The notes under the pieces: model-generated
The model's database searches: none
What the model saw: the letters and a program-made list of their open reading frames with translations, nothing else
What the model was told of the DNA's origin: nothing
Translations under genes and position numbers: made by a program
In this document: piece after piece, positions 17,526-26,576 of the stretch
Numbering within the stretch: position 1 is the first letter of the stretch
Layout of the letters: each line of letters starts with the position of its first letter
Assembly (NCBI GenBank): GCA_015491735.1
Contig: WFVH01000031.1
Span: 21,311-85,310, forward strand
DNA length: 64,000 bases
Direction: 5' to 3'
Source: Gammaproteobacteria bacterium
Lineage (GTDB): Bacteria > Pseudomonadota > Gammaproteobacteria > Thiohalospirales > Thiohalospiraceae

Positions 17526-18613
17526 GTCGCTGTTTCCTGCCTGTTTATCTGATCAAATATCTCATCCATCATCCAGGCGATACGGAGGATATCTCTATGG
17601 GATACCGGGGGTGGGGTATCGTTTAGAATGCTGTCATAGAAACGGGAGATGAGATTGTGCATTCCTGCGAAAAAGTGGAAGTCGGAGCGTATGAAGCGGC
17701 CAACGTTGCGCCACCCCTCCCTCCGGTACTGTTTCCCCATATTGAACGCCGGAAGCAACCTGCCCAGGGCGCTGGGCAGTGTTGGCTCCTGCTCCAAAGT
17801 GACTGTACGGGAGACGAAGTCAGCATGAGCAATATTTTTGGTTCCATACAGCCGCATGAAGTGGGCGGCCGGCTTTATGTGAGAGGAGAAGGTTGCATAG
17901 GCAGTAGTCGAGCTTCCCTGAATCATCAGCCTCAGCTCGTCCGGCATCTCATCGCGGATATCTCCCAGCCTGGTGGTTCGCCGAATGTCGCTAAACACTT
18001 TTATGACCGGCCGCTCATCCTGTACGAACTCGATGACCTTGTTGAGCAGGTGATCGATATTGTTCTGAAACAGTTTGCCTGGCAGGGCATGTACCCAGTG
18101 AGTGCCGTTGCCCAGAATGGCCTTGCCAAAAGAGCCGCCGAGGCTGTATCCATAGAAGCTTTCTACATGAACAGGATCACCGATTACCCCTTGTCCGACC
18201 AGCTCTCTCAGCGTGAGGGCCGGTGGATCGAAGTAATAGATGTGTCCAATGGTGAGTTTGCGCCCCTTTTCCTGTGCGTATTCGACAAGCTGTCTCGTCT
18301 CCTTGTACGAAGGGGTAAAGGGTTTTTCGACATAGACATGACATCCGGCATCGATAGCAGATACAGCCAGCGGTAGATGAGCTTGAGGGGGGGTGGTGAT
18401 ATGCACCACGTCCGGCTGCTCTTTTTCCAGCATCTGTTCCAGTTTGTCGTAATACCGCGGCACTCCGTGGCGGGATGCAGCCTGCTCGGCCATCAGGATC
18501 TCCAGATCACAGACCGCGACCACTTCAGCACGGGTCAGTTTCTGAACTTCGCTTATGTGACCATCCGCTATCTGGCCACATCCCACGATGGCTGTTTTCA
18601 ATGTCGTTTTCAT
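17522..18613 (-). CDS. Gfo/Idh/MocA-family oxidoreductase
   Basis: The ATG at 18613 (MKTTLKTAIVGCGQIADGH) places the Rossmann strand at the N-terminus; the frame is open 89 codons further upstream but that part has no family resemblance and would run through a repeat fragment. The 363-residue protein shows the GxGxxA NAD(P) site at 11-16 (GCGQIA), VYVEKPFTPS with the catalytic Lys at 97, and a conserved alpha/beta C-terminal domain. Such enzymes oxidise or reduce sugar-nucleotide hydroxyls. It is coupled to the SDR gene downstream by a 4-bp overlap, suggesting a two-step sugar modification. Confidence 0.88.
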   Translation of the reverse strand: MKTTLKTAIVGCGQIADGHISEVQKLTRAEVVAVCDLEILMAEQAASRHGVPRYYDKLEQMLEKEQPDVVHITTPPQAHLPLAVSAIDAGCHVYVEKPFTPSYKETRQLVEYAQEKGRKLTIGHIYYFDPPALTLRELVGQGVIGDPVHVESFYGYSLGGSFGKAILGNGTHWVHALPGKLFQNNIDHLLNKVIEFVQDERPVIKVFSDIRRTTRLGDIRDEMPDELRLMIQGSSTTAYATFSSHIKPAAHFMRLYGTKNIAHADFVSRTVTLEQEPTLPSALGRLLPAFNMGKQYRREGWRNVGRFIRSDFHFFAGMHNLISRFYDSILNDTPPPVSHRDILRIAWMMDEIFDQINRQETAT

Positions 18614-18735
18614 TACTGGTTGTTCCCGGTACATATTTGGTGGCGGGGTCGGCTGCAACATGCTGACATGCCATTGCAGCGCCCCCGGAAGGTTTTGGCA
18701 ACGCCGCCAGCGAGTGAAGCAACCCGTGACGGCGC

Positions 18736-18776
18736 GCTGCGCCTTGTTCCGGCCCGTTTCTGAAACTCCGAATACC
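18736..18776 (-). repeat. Short dispersed repeat, second copy at 46512-46555 (+)
   Basis: On the minus strand the sequence TTTCAGAAACGGGCCGGAA, continuing CAAGGCGCAGCGCGCC, matches TTTCAGAAACAGGCCGGAG and following bases near 46515 with a few changes. Both copies are intergenic, next to GTTGCCGG-type motifs. Confidence 0.45.
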
Positions 18777-18824
18777 GCGTAAATTGTTGCCGGACCAATA
18801 GCGGCAGGGCGTTGAGGCCCCTGT

Positions 18825-19946
18825 TCAATGCAATAGCGACAGATAACCTTCCCGGTAGGTGCGGGCTGTTCTTTCTGCACTGTATTTTTTTGTTACCAAA
18901 GTATAGCCGTTGTTCCCCAGACGGCTGCGTTGTTCCGGATTCGTCGCCAGCGAGTCCAGGTTGCTGACCAGTCGCTGTTGATCGTCCGGAGGGGCCAGAA
19001 GACCGGTTTTCCCCTCCGAAACGAGTTCGGGTAGACCGCCTACCGCGGTAACAACAACGGGTTTTCTGGCAGCCCATGCTTCAAGTAGCGCCATGGGCAT
19101 TCCTTCGGAGTCACTGGTCAGGACGAACACGTCGAGCAGCATAATCCAGGGGAGTGGATCGAGCTGGAAACCGGCAAAGTGGACCAGGTGATTGATTTCC
19201 AGCTCATCAGCGAGTTGCTCCAGTTCTGTGCGGCACGCCCCTTCTCCAACCAGAATCAAATGGACTTTTCTACCCATCCGGGCCAGGGCCGCAATCGCGT
19301 TCAGCAGCCTTTCCTGACGCTTTATCCTGGCGAGTCTTCCCACCGTTCCGTAGAGTGTGGCCTGTTTGTCGATACCCAATTGCTCTCTGGTGAGTGTTGT
19401 GCAATGGTGTCCTTCAGCCGGTACGGGGATTCCATTTGCCTGCACTGCAAGGCGATTTTTCGCCACCAGCCGATGCCTTGTCGCCAGGTTGTCGGCGACA
19501 TTCTGCGAGACACAGTAGATTTTGTTCACCGAGCGGAAAGCCAGGCTTGCAAGCAGCCGCCGGCGCCAGCCGGAGTAGTCATGGTTGCCATGTTCCGTAT
19601 GCACGATGGCGGGGATGTTCAGGGTTTTTGCGGCCATGCCGATATAGAACGAGGCCGTCATCTGGTGGCAATGGATAATATCGGGTGCGGTTTGCTTGAC
19701 AAGAGTTCTTAGCCGAACAGCCTCGGACAGCCTCATCAAGCCGGGTTTGCGGTTCAGTGTGATCATTCTGGCGCCGGCTTTTTGTATCTCGTCAGCGAGT
19801 TCGCCTGGATGATCCAGACATAACACGGTGACTTGATCACCTGCTGCGATACCCTCCTTGCACAGATAGAGCACCAAGCGTTCCAGCCCTCCACAATCGA
19901 GAGAGAGTACGGCATGCAGTATGTTTAGATTGGTTTCTCTGTTCAA
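18825..19946 (-). CDS. GT4-family glycosyltransferase (GT-B fold)
   Basis: A 373-residue cytoplasmic glycosyltransferase. The N-terminal Rossmann half has ILHAVLSLDCGGLERLVLYL (glycine-rich acceptor loop), DIIHCHQMTASF and VHTEHGNHDYSG; the C-terminal half has YGTVGRLARIKRQERLL, LILVGEGACRTELEQLA and the GT4 catalytic EX7E motif in SEGMPMALLEAWAA (about 288-301). It would add a sugar from a nucleotide donor to a growing lipid-linked oligosaccharide. It belongs to the minus-strand group with the oxidoreductase, SDR and acyltransferase genes; the 211-bp gap to the next gene contains a repeat fragment. Confidence 0.92.
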   Translation of the reverse strand: MNRETNLNILHAVLSLDCGGLERLVLYLCKEGIAAGDQVTVLCLDHPGELADEIQKAGARMITLNRKPGLMRLSEAVRLRTLVKQTAPDIIHCHQMTASFYIGMAAKTLNIPAIVHTEHGNHDYSGWRRRLLASLAFRSVNKIYCVSQNVADNLATRHRLVAKNRLAVQANGIPVPAEGHHCTTLTREQLGIDKQATLYGTVGRLARIKRQERLLNAIAALARMGRKVHLILVGEGACRTELEQLADELEINHLVHFAGFQLDPLPWIMLLDVFVLTSDSEGMPMALLEAWAARKPVVVTAVGGLPELVSEGKTGLLAPPDDQQRLVSNLDSLATNPEQRSRLGNNGYTLVTKKYSAERTARTYREGYLSLLH

Positions 19947-19978
19947 AGTCTGTTTTTCCCGCAGGAACTGCCCCGTGG

Positions 19979-20042
19979 TTTGCCCCTGAAATCCGTTTTT
20001 TCTGCGTTGAAAACGGGCTGTTTAACCCTGTAAAATCACATG
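19979..20042 (+). mobile_element. Decayed fragment of the 152-bp MITE-like element
   Basis: TTTGCCCCTGAAATCCG and TTCTGCGTTGAAAACGGGC match the left half of the element; the ends and the right half are lost. Confidence 0.6.
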
Positions 20043-20108
20043 TTGCCGGCCCAGTTGCAAAGCAGGGGAACGGCGATGGGTATTCGTTTTGCCGGGTTAA
20101 CGAGACTG

Positions 20109-20221
20109 GTACTCCGTCAAGGTAATCAATACAGCGTTCCTGTGGTGTATTACAGCAAGGCGATACAGCCACGGGCGCTGACAGGCCGGCTGCATTCTGA
20201 AAGATCGCCTTGACGGAGCAC
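20109..20221. repeat. Small element with GTRCTCCGTCAAGG inverted ends
   Basis: GTACTCCGTCAAGG at the left and CCTTGACGGAGCAC at the right are inverted repeats with one mismatch enclosing about 113 bp. The left-end sequence recurs singly at 11798-11811 and 63818-63831, which suggests a dispersed non-coding element. Confidence 0.6.
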
Positions 20222-20721
20222 TGGATCTGTTCCAAACCCGGCTATTATCTCACAGTACCAGGCCGCCAATCTACCGGTGTGCCGGGTTTGCAGCGGCTGT
20301 CATGCTGCTATATGCTACTACAGTCGTATGTGAGCCAGGGGTGGGTTTACATTGTTTTTTCAAAGGGCTATCCGCCACTTTTTATGTGTTATCAACCTGA
20401 CAGCAGCGGACTCTGCTTCGGGAGGTTTTCGGGAGGTTGTGGCCGCGCCTTGTCGGCCATTTTAGCATAGACTGTTTTCGTCCGATATCTCTGTGCATCG
20501 CCAGATGGCGGCACATTCGATGTTCGGGTAGTTGTGTTTTTCCTTGTTGGAAGGGGTGAGATGAGCATGCTCTCAGTTACCGGAAAATGTAGTCAACGGA
20601 CAGATGAGCGCCTGGGTGCAACTTTCGGGGTCGCCGGGCCAATGATATCGGGGAGGAAATATTTGTCCGGGACTGCAACCGGGCGATGGATCTATTCGGT
20701 CTCTGTCCTCCAGGGGTGTTG

Positions 20722-21795
20722 ATGCGTAAACCGACCTGTTTGATTCGCCTGGCGGATCCCGGTGATGCAAATGACAGATTTGCTATTGAAAGATTGTGGG
20801 CCGACAATCTCTCCTCTCTCGACAGCAGTATCATTCCGGCCCGCTACGATTGGCTCTATCGCCAGAATCCTGCGGGACATGCGCATACCTGGCTGGCTAT
20901 CGATGCTGATGATGGGAGAATTGTGGGATGCGCCTCTGTACTGCCACGGGAAATGGCGGTTGGGGGAGAACTCCTTCAGGGAGGAATCGCAATCGATTTT
21001 GCCGTGGATCGGCTGTATCGGACGTTTGGCGTTGCGCTCCAGCTGCAACGGGCAATTTCCAGAGAGGTCTGGGGGCAGGGTATCCAGCTGATGTTCTGTT
21101 TTCCCAACAAGGCGTCACGCGGGGTTTTTCAGCGTGTAGGATACAGGAAAGCCGGGGAGTGCTGGCGGGGAGCCCAACTGCTCCGGTCGTATCCCAAGCT
21201 GCGTGAACGGGGTTATTCCCGGCCCGCTGCAACGGTAGCCGGATTCTGTATCGATCTGATCTTTTATCTTCGCAATACACTGTTTTCCGAACAGAGGGGG
21301 GTGCGGGGGGAGTTGACGGACGCGGCGGATGAGCGCTGGGAACGTTTCTGGAACAGGATACTGCCCGATTTACAGTTTGGTGGCGCTCACAACCTGGACT
21401 ATTTACGTTGGCGGTATCAGCACTGCCCCTTCGGTTCTCACCGGTTTTACGGCCTGTTTGACAGAAACGACAGCCTGCTGGGCTACATTATATTTACCAG
21501 GCAAGGAGATGTGTTGATAATCGACGATTTTCAGGTGCTGAACCAGGGTCTGCTCAAACCGTTACTGGCCCGGTTCTGGAAGGAGATGCAGGGAAGTGGC
21601 GCTACGGCTATCAATGCCAGTGTCGTGGGATCGGCGTCTCTGCTGGAGCATCTGGGTCAATCCGGTTTCGTGGCGCGTGGTGTCGACGGCTGGGCTGGCT
21701 TGCTGACTGCTCCCGGGTTGGAGACTGAGCTGCCTGGCGTGTTGGCTACAACGGGCGGAAAATGGTATATGGCCGATGCCGAGGTTGATCTGTAG
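20722..21795 (+). CDS. GNAT-like acyltransferase of the polysaccharide locus
   Basis: The ATG at 20722 (MRKPTCLIRLADPGDANDRF) follows a GGGGTG stretch; a start at 20686 would add 12 residues with no ribosome-binding site. The 357-residue protein opens with a GNAT-type first strand and helix, has GRIVGCASVLPREM and GIAIDFAVDRLYR in the acyl-CoA-binding half, and ends with a second GNAT-like lobe (GYIIFTRQGDVLIIDDFQV, then SASLLEHLGQSGF). This double-lobed arrangement is known from uncharacterised acyltransferases in exopolysaccharide clusters. Likely cytoplasmic O- or N-acylation of a sugar; the substrate is unknown. It converges with the flippase gene 73 bp downstream. Confidence 0.75.
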   Translation: MRKPTCLIRLADPGDANDRFAIERLWADNLSSLDSSIIPARYDWLYRQNPAGHAHTWLAIDADDGRIVGCASVLPREMAVGGELLQGGIAIDFAVDRLYRTFGVALQLQRAISREVWGQGIQLMFCFPNKASRGVFQRVGYRKAGECWRGAQLLRSYPKLRERGYSRPAATVAGFCIDLIFYLRNTLFSEQRGVRGELTDAADERWERFWNRILPDLQFGGAHNLDYLRWRYQHCPFGSHRFYGLFDRNDSLLGYIIFTRQGDVLIIDDFQVLNQGLLKPLLARFWKEMQGSGATAINASVVGSASLLEHLGQSGFVARGVDGWAGLLTAPGLETELPGVLATTGGKWYMADAEVDL

Positions 21796-21868
21796 CGCTG
21801 CAATGGCTACTTGCATGGAAGTGGAGCGGAGTATCCGCTTGGGCCACCACTGCATCCTCTCACTATTG

Positions 21869-23335
21869 CTAACCCCCTGTCTGTTGCCTCCGGGCCGATA
21901 GCTGTTTCGTCAGCTCGAGCAGATGAAACAGCTCCTGACGGCAGAGCAGCCAGGCCATCGTCAGAAATACGGTTATTCCGAGCATCACCTCGAGGAACAG
22001 CAGCAGTGCCAGTGGAACGGCATCTGCGATCATATGGCGCAGCAGGTGAATTGCCGCGAACATGATCGCGGCGGCGCACAGCGGTCTCAAAACTGAGGAG
22101 ATATAAGAACGGCCGGGAAGCCGCAGGTATTTGACAGCCCGCCAGGAGGTGATCACGTATGTAATCGGGATACCGACGACCCATGCCCAAGACATTCCCG
22201 CAATGCCGCCATACAGGGCGCCAACATAAAGCATCGGCGCCAGTACTGCCAGCACGATCAACCAGTTCTTGAATGCTTCCAGCGGGCGGCCAGAAGCTTC
22301 GAATGCGGGATCCATCAGCTCCTGCGACGCCCGGAGCGGCAGAATCAGCGGAATCAAACTGGCTGGCAGGATGACAGCCAGCCACTTCTCTCCCAGCAGC
22401 AGCGGTACCAGGCTGGATGCGGTCGCCGCAAAACCGAAGAAAATGGGAAAAGCGGTGATCAGGATCAATCCGTTGGCCTTCATGATATAGGGGGCAATGT
22501 CGTTATCGGCCTGATGAATTTTGGCGTAGGCCGGAAGAGCTACCCGCTTGACCAGGGGTACCAGCTTGTTCATGGGGATGTAGGAGAGCTGCAGAGCAAC
22601 GGCATATACTCCGAGCGTTTCCGTGTCCCACAAGCGGCCACCAATGACGGTGTCGATGCTGACCAGGACAAACCAGGCGAGAAATGTAAGCGTCTTTATC
22701 CCGCCAAAGGTGATTAGATGAAGCGATTCTCCAAACCTGAACTGCGGTAAGATCATTACCGGGTGGGCGGCAAATTTGAGTGCCGCGCGCATCAACAGTT
22801 CGCTCAGGTGTCCAAACACCAGGCTCCATACTCCAAATCCGGATATTGCCAGGAGTAATGTTACGATGGCTGAGACTGTCGCCGATGCCAGCTCAATCAG
22901 GGAGAGGGCCTTGAAACGCATTTTGCGCTCCAGCATGGCGGTTGGCAATGTCTCGACGGTTACCGTTAGGAAACCGATCAGCAACGCATAGAGAACCGGA
23001 ACTATGCGTTCCTCCTGATAGAAGTCCGCAATCCACGGGGCGAGCAGAACAACCGCCAGGGTAAGCACCGAGTTGATTACGATCAGCAGACCAAAAATCT
23101 GCCGCATCTGGACGTTGCTGAAATGGCGGGCCTGTATCAGCGCCGATGCCAGCCCCGCACCGCTGAACAGGGCAAAAAAGTACATCACCACATCGGCCAT
23201 GGCGTAGATGCCATAGTCCTCCGGCATCAGCAGCCGGATAACGACGAAGGTGACGCTCCAGCGCAGCAGTTGCGCCAAAAACTTGGTAAAGGTCATCCAT
23301 TTGAGGGAGTGGACGACCTTGGTGGTAATGTTCAT
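21869..23335 (-). CDS. Polysaccharide flippase/translocase (PST/WzxC type)
   Basis: A 488-residue inner-membrane protein with about 12-14 hydrophobic spans and few charged residues. The N-terminus WMTFTKFLAQLLRWSVTFVV, then RLLMPEDYGIYAMADVV and FFALFSGAGLASALIQ, is characteristic of the PST family of the MOP flippase superfamily. It would move undecaprenyl-linked oligosaccharide repeats across the cytoplasmic membrane. Its start overlaps the preceding deacetylase-like gene by 4 bp, so the two are translationally coupled. Together with the Wzy-like gene at 24801 it gives the locus the two membrane steps of a Wzx/Wzy route. Confidence 0.92.
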   Translation of the reverse strand: MNITTKVVHSLKWMTFTKFLAQLLRWSVTFVVIRLLMPEDYGIYAMADVVMYFFALFSGAGLASALIQARHFSNVQMRQIFGLLIVINSVLTLAVVLLAPWIADFYQEERIVPVLYALLIGFLTVTVETLPTAMLERKMRFKALSLIELASATVSAIVTLLLAISGFGVWSLVFGHLSELLMRAALKFAAHPVMILPQFRFGESLHLITFGGIKTLTFLAWFVLVSIDTVIGGRLWDTETLGVYAVALQLSYIPMNKLVPLVKRVALPAYAKIHQADNDIAPYIMKANGLILITAFPIFFGFAATASSLVPLLLGEKWLAVILPASLIPLILPLRASQELMDPAFEASGRPLEAFKNWLIVLAVLAPMLYVGALYGGIAGMSWAWVVGIPITYVITSWRAVKYLRLPGRSYISSVLRPLCAAAIMFAAIHLLRHMIADAVPLALLLFLEVMLGITVFLTMAWLLCRQELFHLLELTKQLSARRQQTGG

Positions 23336-24513
23336 CGTGAAACAGATTGCTGACAGTTGGCCGGTGGTTCGAGAATAAAATCACGGTACTCTGACGGGTT
23401 GCCTTTTTTCCCTGCTTCCGCCGCTTTTATGATATTGAACATCTCGCGGGCGCTGACATAGTGCAGCCGGTAGTTGTCGCCATCATTGTATCGCTGCTCC
23501 AGATAACTGAACATCTGATCGACCGGCTCGCCCAGCAGGCAATCCATATCCCTCTCTTGGGTGCCGTGGGTATACACTTTCACAAACAGCCACTCGGGTC
23601 TGCCCTGGACATGAATACCGGCTTTCATCCACAAATCGATCCTGTCCGGCGTCGGTGGATTGATGCTGCGGATATCCCCGTTTTCAATACGGGGGAAGAT
23701 ACCCCATTTGCGGTTTTTCCAGTTCAGCATCAACGGACCCTGGATGATCATCAGATCCCCCCATGGTTCACCACCGACATACAGGTCACGTCCGTCATCG
23801 TGGGATTTGGGGGCGGTGGGGTCATCCTTGGCGTAATAGATGGCGTTTATTTTACGGGTTTGCGCACTACTGGGGGCTGAAGGAAGTGTGAAGTCGGCAT
23901 AACACCCCGCTTCCTTCAGGATGACCAGTTCATTGTTGATACCGCAGCCACTGCCGTCCGCAAGCGAGTTGTCCAGCGCCCAGTTGCCATGGATAAATCC
24001 CCATGCAGGTTTTCCCGTATCGGGGAAAAGGGTCATTGCGCCGTGCTTTTCTTGTAGCAAGCGGGTGAAACGTGACAGTTTTTCCCGCAGCCCGGCTTCG
24101 GTATCGTTGTCATGATGAAGGTGAATTTCCAGCTCGCCAAATCCATCGCTGCACAGACCCGCAATTGCATCGAGATGTTCCTGGCGGTACTCCTCTTCGG
24201 GGTAGAAAAAGGTGTGTTTGGGATGAAATCCATCTGCATCATGATGCCTTCTGGCCAGGGGCGGATACTCCCGTACCCAGCGGTTGACACGCTCGACCTC
24301 CTGCTCATAAGAGGCGCCTGCCCACATGGGCTCATAATGATCCACGAAACAGAACATGACGTGGGTTGGTCCACTGTGGTCCGGCCGCTTTTTCCGTTTC
24401 AGGTAGGAGTTCAGCCACAGGTGCATCTGTTTCTTTCTTATCTCTCTCCAGACGAGCGCAAGAGGGAGAAGTGCAAGCACAAACAAAAGAGCGACAAGTG
24501 TGAGATAGTTCAA
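23332..24513 (-). CDS. Membrane-anchored deacetylase-like protein of EPS clusters
   Basis: A 393-residue protein with one N-terminal span (MNYLTLVALLFVLALLPLAL) and a large soluble part, probably periplasmic. The order HVMFCFVDHYEPMW, FYPEEEYRQEHLDAIAG, GELEIHLHHDND and FIHGNWALDNS has the His/Asp-rich look of a distorted NodB or related beta/alpha barrel, although the canonical TFDDG is replaced by CFVDHYEP. I do not recognise a characterised homologue. It sits between the Wzy-like gene and the flippase gene and overlaps the latter by 4 bp, so a role in modifying the repeat unit or polymer is likely, but the reaction is not established. Confidence 0.65.
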   Translation of the reverse strand: MNYLTLVALLFVLALLPLALVWREIRKKQMHLWLNSYLKRKKRPDHSGPTHVMFCFVDHYEPMWAGASYEQEVERVNRWVREYPPLARRHHDADGFHPKHTFFYPEEEYRQEHLDAIAGLCSDGFGELEIHLHHDNDTEAGLREKLSRFTRLLQEKHGAMTLFPDTGKPAWGFIHGNWALDNSLADGSGCGINNELVILKEAGCYADFTLPSAPSSAQTRKINAIYYAKDDPTAPKSHDDGRDLYVGGEPWGDLMIIQGPLMLNWKNRKWGIFPRIENGDIRSINPPTPDRIDLWMKAGIHVQGRPEWLFVKVYTHGTQERDMDCLLGEPVDQMFSYLEQRYNDGDNYRLHYVSAREMFNIIKAAEAGKKGNPSEYRDFILEPPANCQQSVSR

Positions 24514-24637
24514 GGCAAGCGTCCTGGTTGATAAATGTTATTGTATAACTACTCGGCTGGTACTCCATCCAGGGACGATTCGGGCAGCCGCTTTCAAATT
24601 CTGCAACGCTCCGAGTAGCTGCTTTATTGTTTCATTC

Positions 24638-24789
24638 GTAACTATTCAGCTCACCCCTGAAATCCGCCATTTCTGCGTTGAAAAATGGTCATTTACACGC
24701 GTAAACTCCCATTTTTCGCCTTGAACTGACGAATTTCAGGGGCAATCTGAACAGTTACCGGCTTGTTTCATACTATGCTGAACAGTTAT
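24638..24789 (+). mobile_element. 152-bp MITE-like element, full copy 3
   Basis: Left end GTAACTATTCAGC, right end GCTGAACAGTTAT (two changes from the consensus). The flanking octamers TTTCATTC and TTTCACTC agree at 7 of 8 positions. It lies between the Wzy-like gene and the deacetylase-like gene, both on the minus strand. Confidence 0.9.
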
Positions 24790-24800
24790 TTTCACTCTAT

Positions 24801-26249
24801 CTATGCCATTAACATCAAAATCTTGGTGATGATGTAGAGCATGACAATCGAGACCAGCGAAAGGAACACCCACAACCCCAACCGGTTGAAAAAACCGTAC
24901 AGCGGCAGGCTGGAGGTGCGCAAACGGACGCCGGCATAGTGACTGGCGGCCATGGCGCACAAAACGAACAGCACGACGTTGTAGGTGCGGCTGAGGAAAA
25001 AGGCGCTGGTGGCAAATCCGATGAATGAAAAAAAGATCGTGTTGGCGATGGCGCTGTCTTCACGGCTGATTTTCTGCTCGGGATTGGTCTCTTTCCCCTC
25101 ACTGTCTTCCTCTTTCTCCAGGCGCGGACAATCATCGTTCGCCGGCTTTTCACTATACTGCTCCACCAGCGCCTCCCACGGCTCCTTTTGGCGTGGCCGG
25201 GACGGCGGCTTGTGCAGATACAGCATCATCGCAATGCTCGACGACAAGAAAGAGAACCAGAGAATGTAGCCAAACACCCCAAGCTCCGCAAGCGCGAGCA
25301 TGAAAGAGTTGTGTGCGGTCAGAAGATAGTGTTCGGTGAAACGATCGAATCCCACGCCAAAGAAAGGGTTTGACTTTAACATCTGAAACCCCTCATACCA
25401 CGCTTCGATGCGCCCGTGAGCCGAAGATTCACTGGCGCTGATGGTGTCGATGCGGGTAGACATCAACAGTATGACGGGTATTATCGCCGCGCCGAAGACA
25501 ACGGTTTTGAAAACCCCTTGATGGCGCCAGAGATAAAGTGCGGTCAGCACCGCAGTCGCCAAAGTCGTTCCACGGGAGTTCGTCAGCACGATTCCATACA
25601 GAATCGTCGCAATAATGATGATCAAAAACAGTTTGACCACGGCGCTGCGGTAGAAAGACAGCAGATAGAAAGCCATCGGTAACGAACAGACAAAGACCAG
25701 CCCCACATCATTGGGGTCGTTGAATATGCCAATATAGCGAATGCGCCCCAGGATGGGCACTTCGCCTGTCCAGCCGACCCCGGTAATCTTTTGCTGGATT
25801 CCGTGGATGGCCATTACCACGGCTCCCGCAACGAATACCCACATCAGCAGGCGCAGACGTCTGGCGGTGGTCGCCGTTGCGGCAATCAACAGAAACAGCA
25901 CATAGGTTGGAATCAGTTTTCCGGCGGCGGGAATCATCCCGCCAATCCAGCCGGACAGCCCGACTGAAAGTATCGTAAAACCGATCAGCAGGGTCAGCGC
26001 AACGAGCTGTTGTGTTTCGATGATCTTGTTTTCAGACAGGAGCCAGGCGATCAGGGCAATCGCCATGATCGCCGGGAGAAGCGGAACCCCTTGCAGGGCA
26101 GGCACGAACTCCTGTGGCCTCAAAAAAATCATGGCCAGATAAAAGAGGGTAAGGACGAAGGCAGGCCCGCCCGGTACGGGCGCGGGATCTGTCGCCGCAT
26201 CATAAATACCGCTGTGGCTTGTCACTGTTTGTTCGTTGGTCGAATTCAC
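24801..26249 (-). CDS. O-antigen polymerase/ligase-like membrane protein (Wzy_C type)
   Basis: A 482-residue protein with about 11-12 membrane spans. The region GIFNDPNDVGLVFVCSLPM, followed by VLTNSRGTTLATAVLTALY and SAHGRIEAWYEGFQMLKSNP, then FGVGFDRFTEHYLLTAHNSF, matches the conserved periplasmic face of O-antigen ligases/polymerases (Arg in NSRG, and His in TAHNSF). An unusually polar 65-residue insert (about 345-410) separates the last spans. It would polymerise or ligate lipid-linked repeats in the periplasm. Divergent from the Wza-like operon, with a 327-bp regulatory region between. Confidence 0.9.
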   Translation of the reverse strand: MNSTNEQTVTSHSGIYDAATDPAPVPGGPAFVLTLFYLAMIFLRPQEFVPALQGVPLLPAIMAIALIAWLLSENKIIETQQLVALTLLIGFTILSVGLSGWIGGMIPAAGKLIPTYVLFLLIAATATTARRLRLLMWVFVAGAVVMAIHGIQQKITGVGWTGEVPILGRIRYIGIFNDPNDVGLVFVCSLPMAFYLLSFYRSAVVKLFLIIIIATILYGIVLTNSRGTTLATAVLTALYLWRHQGVFKTVVFGAAIIPVILLMSTRIDTISASESSAHGRIEAWYEGFQMLKSNPFFGVGFDRFTEHYLLTAHNSFMLALAELGVFGYILWFSFLSSSIAMMLYLHKPPSRPRQKEPWEALVEQYSEKPANDDCPRLEKEEDSEGKETNPEQKISREDSAIANTIFFSFIGFATSAFFLSRTYNVVLFVLCAMAASHYAGVRLRTSSLPLYGFFNRLGLWVFLSLVSIVMLYIITKILMLMA

Positions 26250-26306
26250 CTGATTTGAAAATCACCTTGTGCCAACAGGGAGAGTTCCCGGGGCCGTTGC
26301 TTCAGT

Positions 26307-26325
26307 ATCGGCACGTGCTGCCGAT
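26307..26325. promoter_or_regulatory. Palindrome in the divergent EPS promoter region
   Basis: ATCGGCA-CGTGC-TGCCGAT is a perfect 7-bp inverted repeat about 50-60 bp upstream of the promoter-like sequence at 26374-26402 and close to the start of the divergent Wzy-like gene. It could be an operator; nothing in the window shows its binding protein. Confidence 0.35.
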
Positions 26326-26373
26326 TATACTCCTGTGAAAGTCGAAGTATACGTTTGCCTCTTCCAGGTCAAA

Positions 26374-26402
26374 TTGCCTTGATGAGAGCGGTATTGTACA
26401 AT
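26374..26402 (+). promoter_or_regulatory. Probable sigma-70 promoter of the Wza-like operon
   Basis: TTGCCT (26374-26379), a 17-bp spacer and TACAAT (26397-26402). Transcription would start near 26409, leaving a leader of about 165 nt before the lipoprotein gene. Visual consensus match only. Confidence 0.45.
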
Positions 26403-26576
26403 GAGACGACTAGCGCCCGCTATTTCCGCCGGTTCGTTTTTATGTGACTACTGGCGTAAAATCAATTGGTTAGCAGTGGCGTTTGTTGCAAAAAAACAAT
26501 AACAAAAAGGTGCCTGTTAGCCAAATAGCGCTGGCTGGATGATACGGATATGCAGTTGCCATCAGGAATATCGGGA

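Larger units (their letters stand above)
19947..20721. other. 775-bp divergent intergenic region with decayed repeats
   Basis: It separates the divergent GT4 and acyltransferase genes. It holds a decayed fragment of the 152-bp element (about 19979-20042), a small element with inverted ends (20109-20221) and a CAAACCCGGC/GCCGGGTTTG inverted pair (about 20233-20291). No gene with support was found in the rest. Confidence 0.55.

Noticed and set aside
26250..26576. Sigma-54 promoter ahead of the Wza-like operon, as expected for XrtA systems with PrsR
   Set aside because: GG-N-GC pairs near 26311 and 26474 have the wrong spacing (about 8 instead of 10); a sigma-70 match at 26374-26402 fits better.
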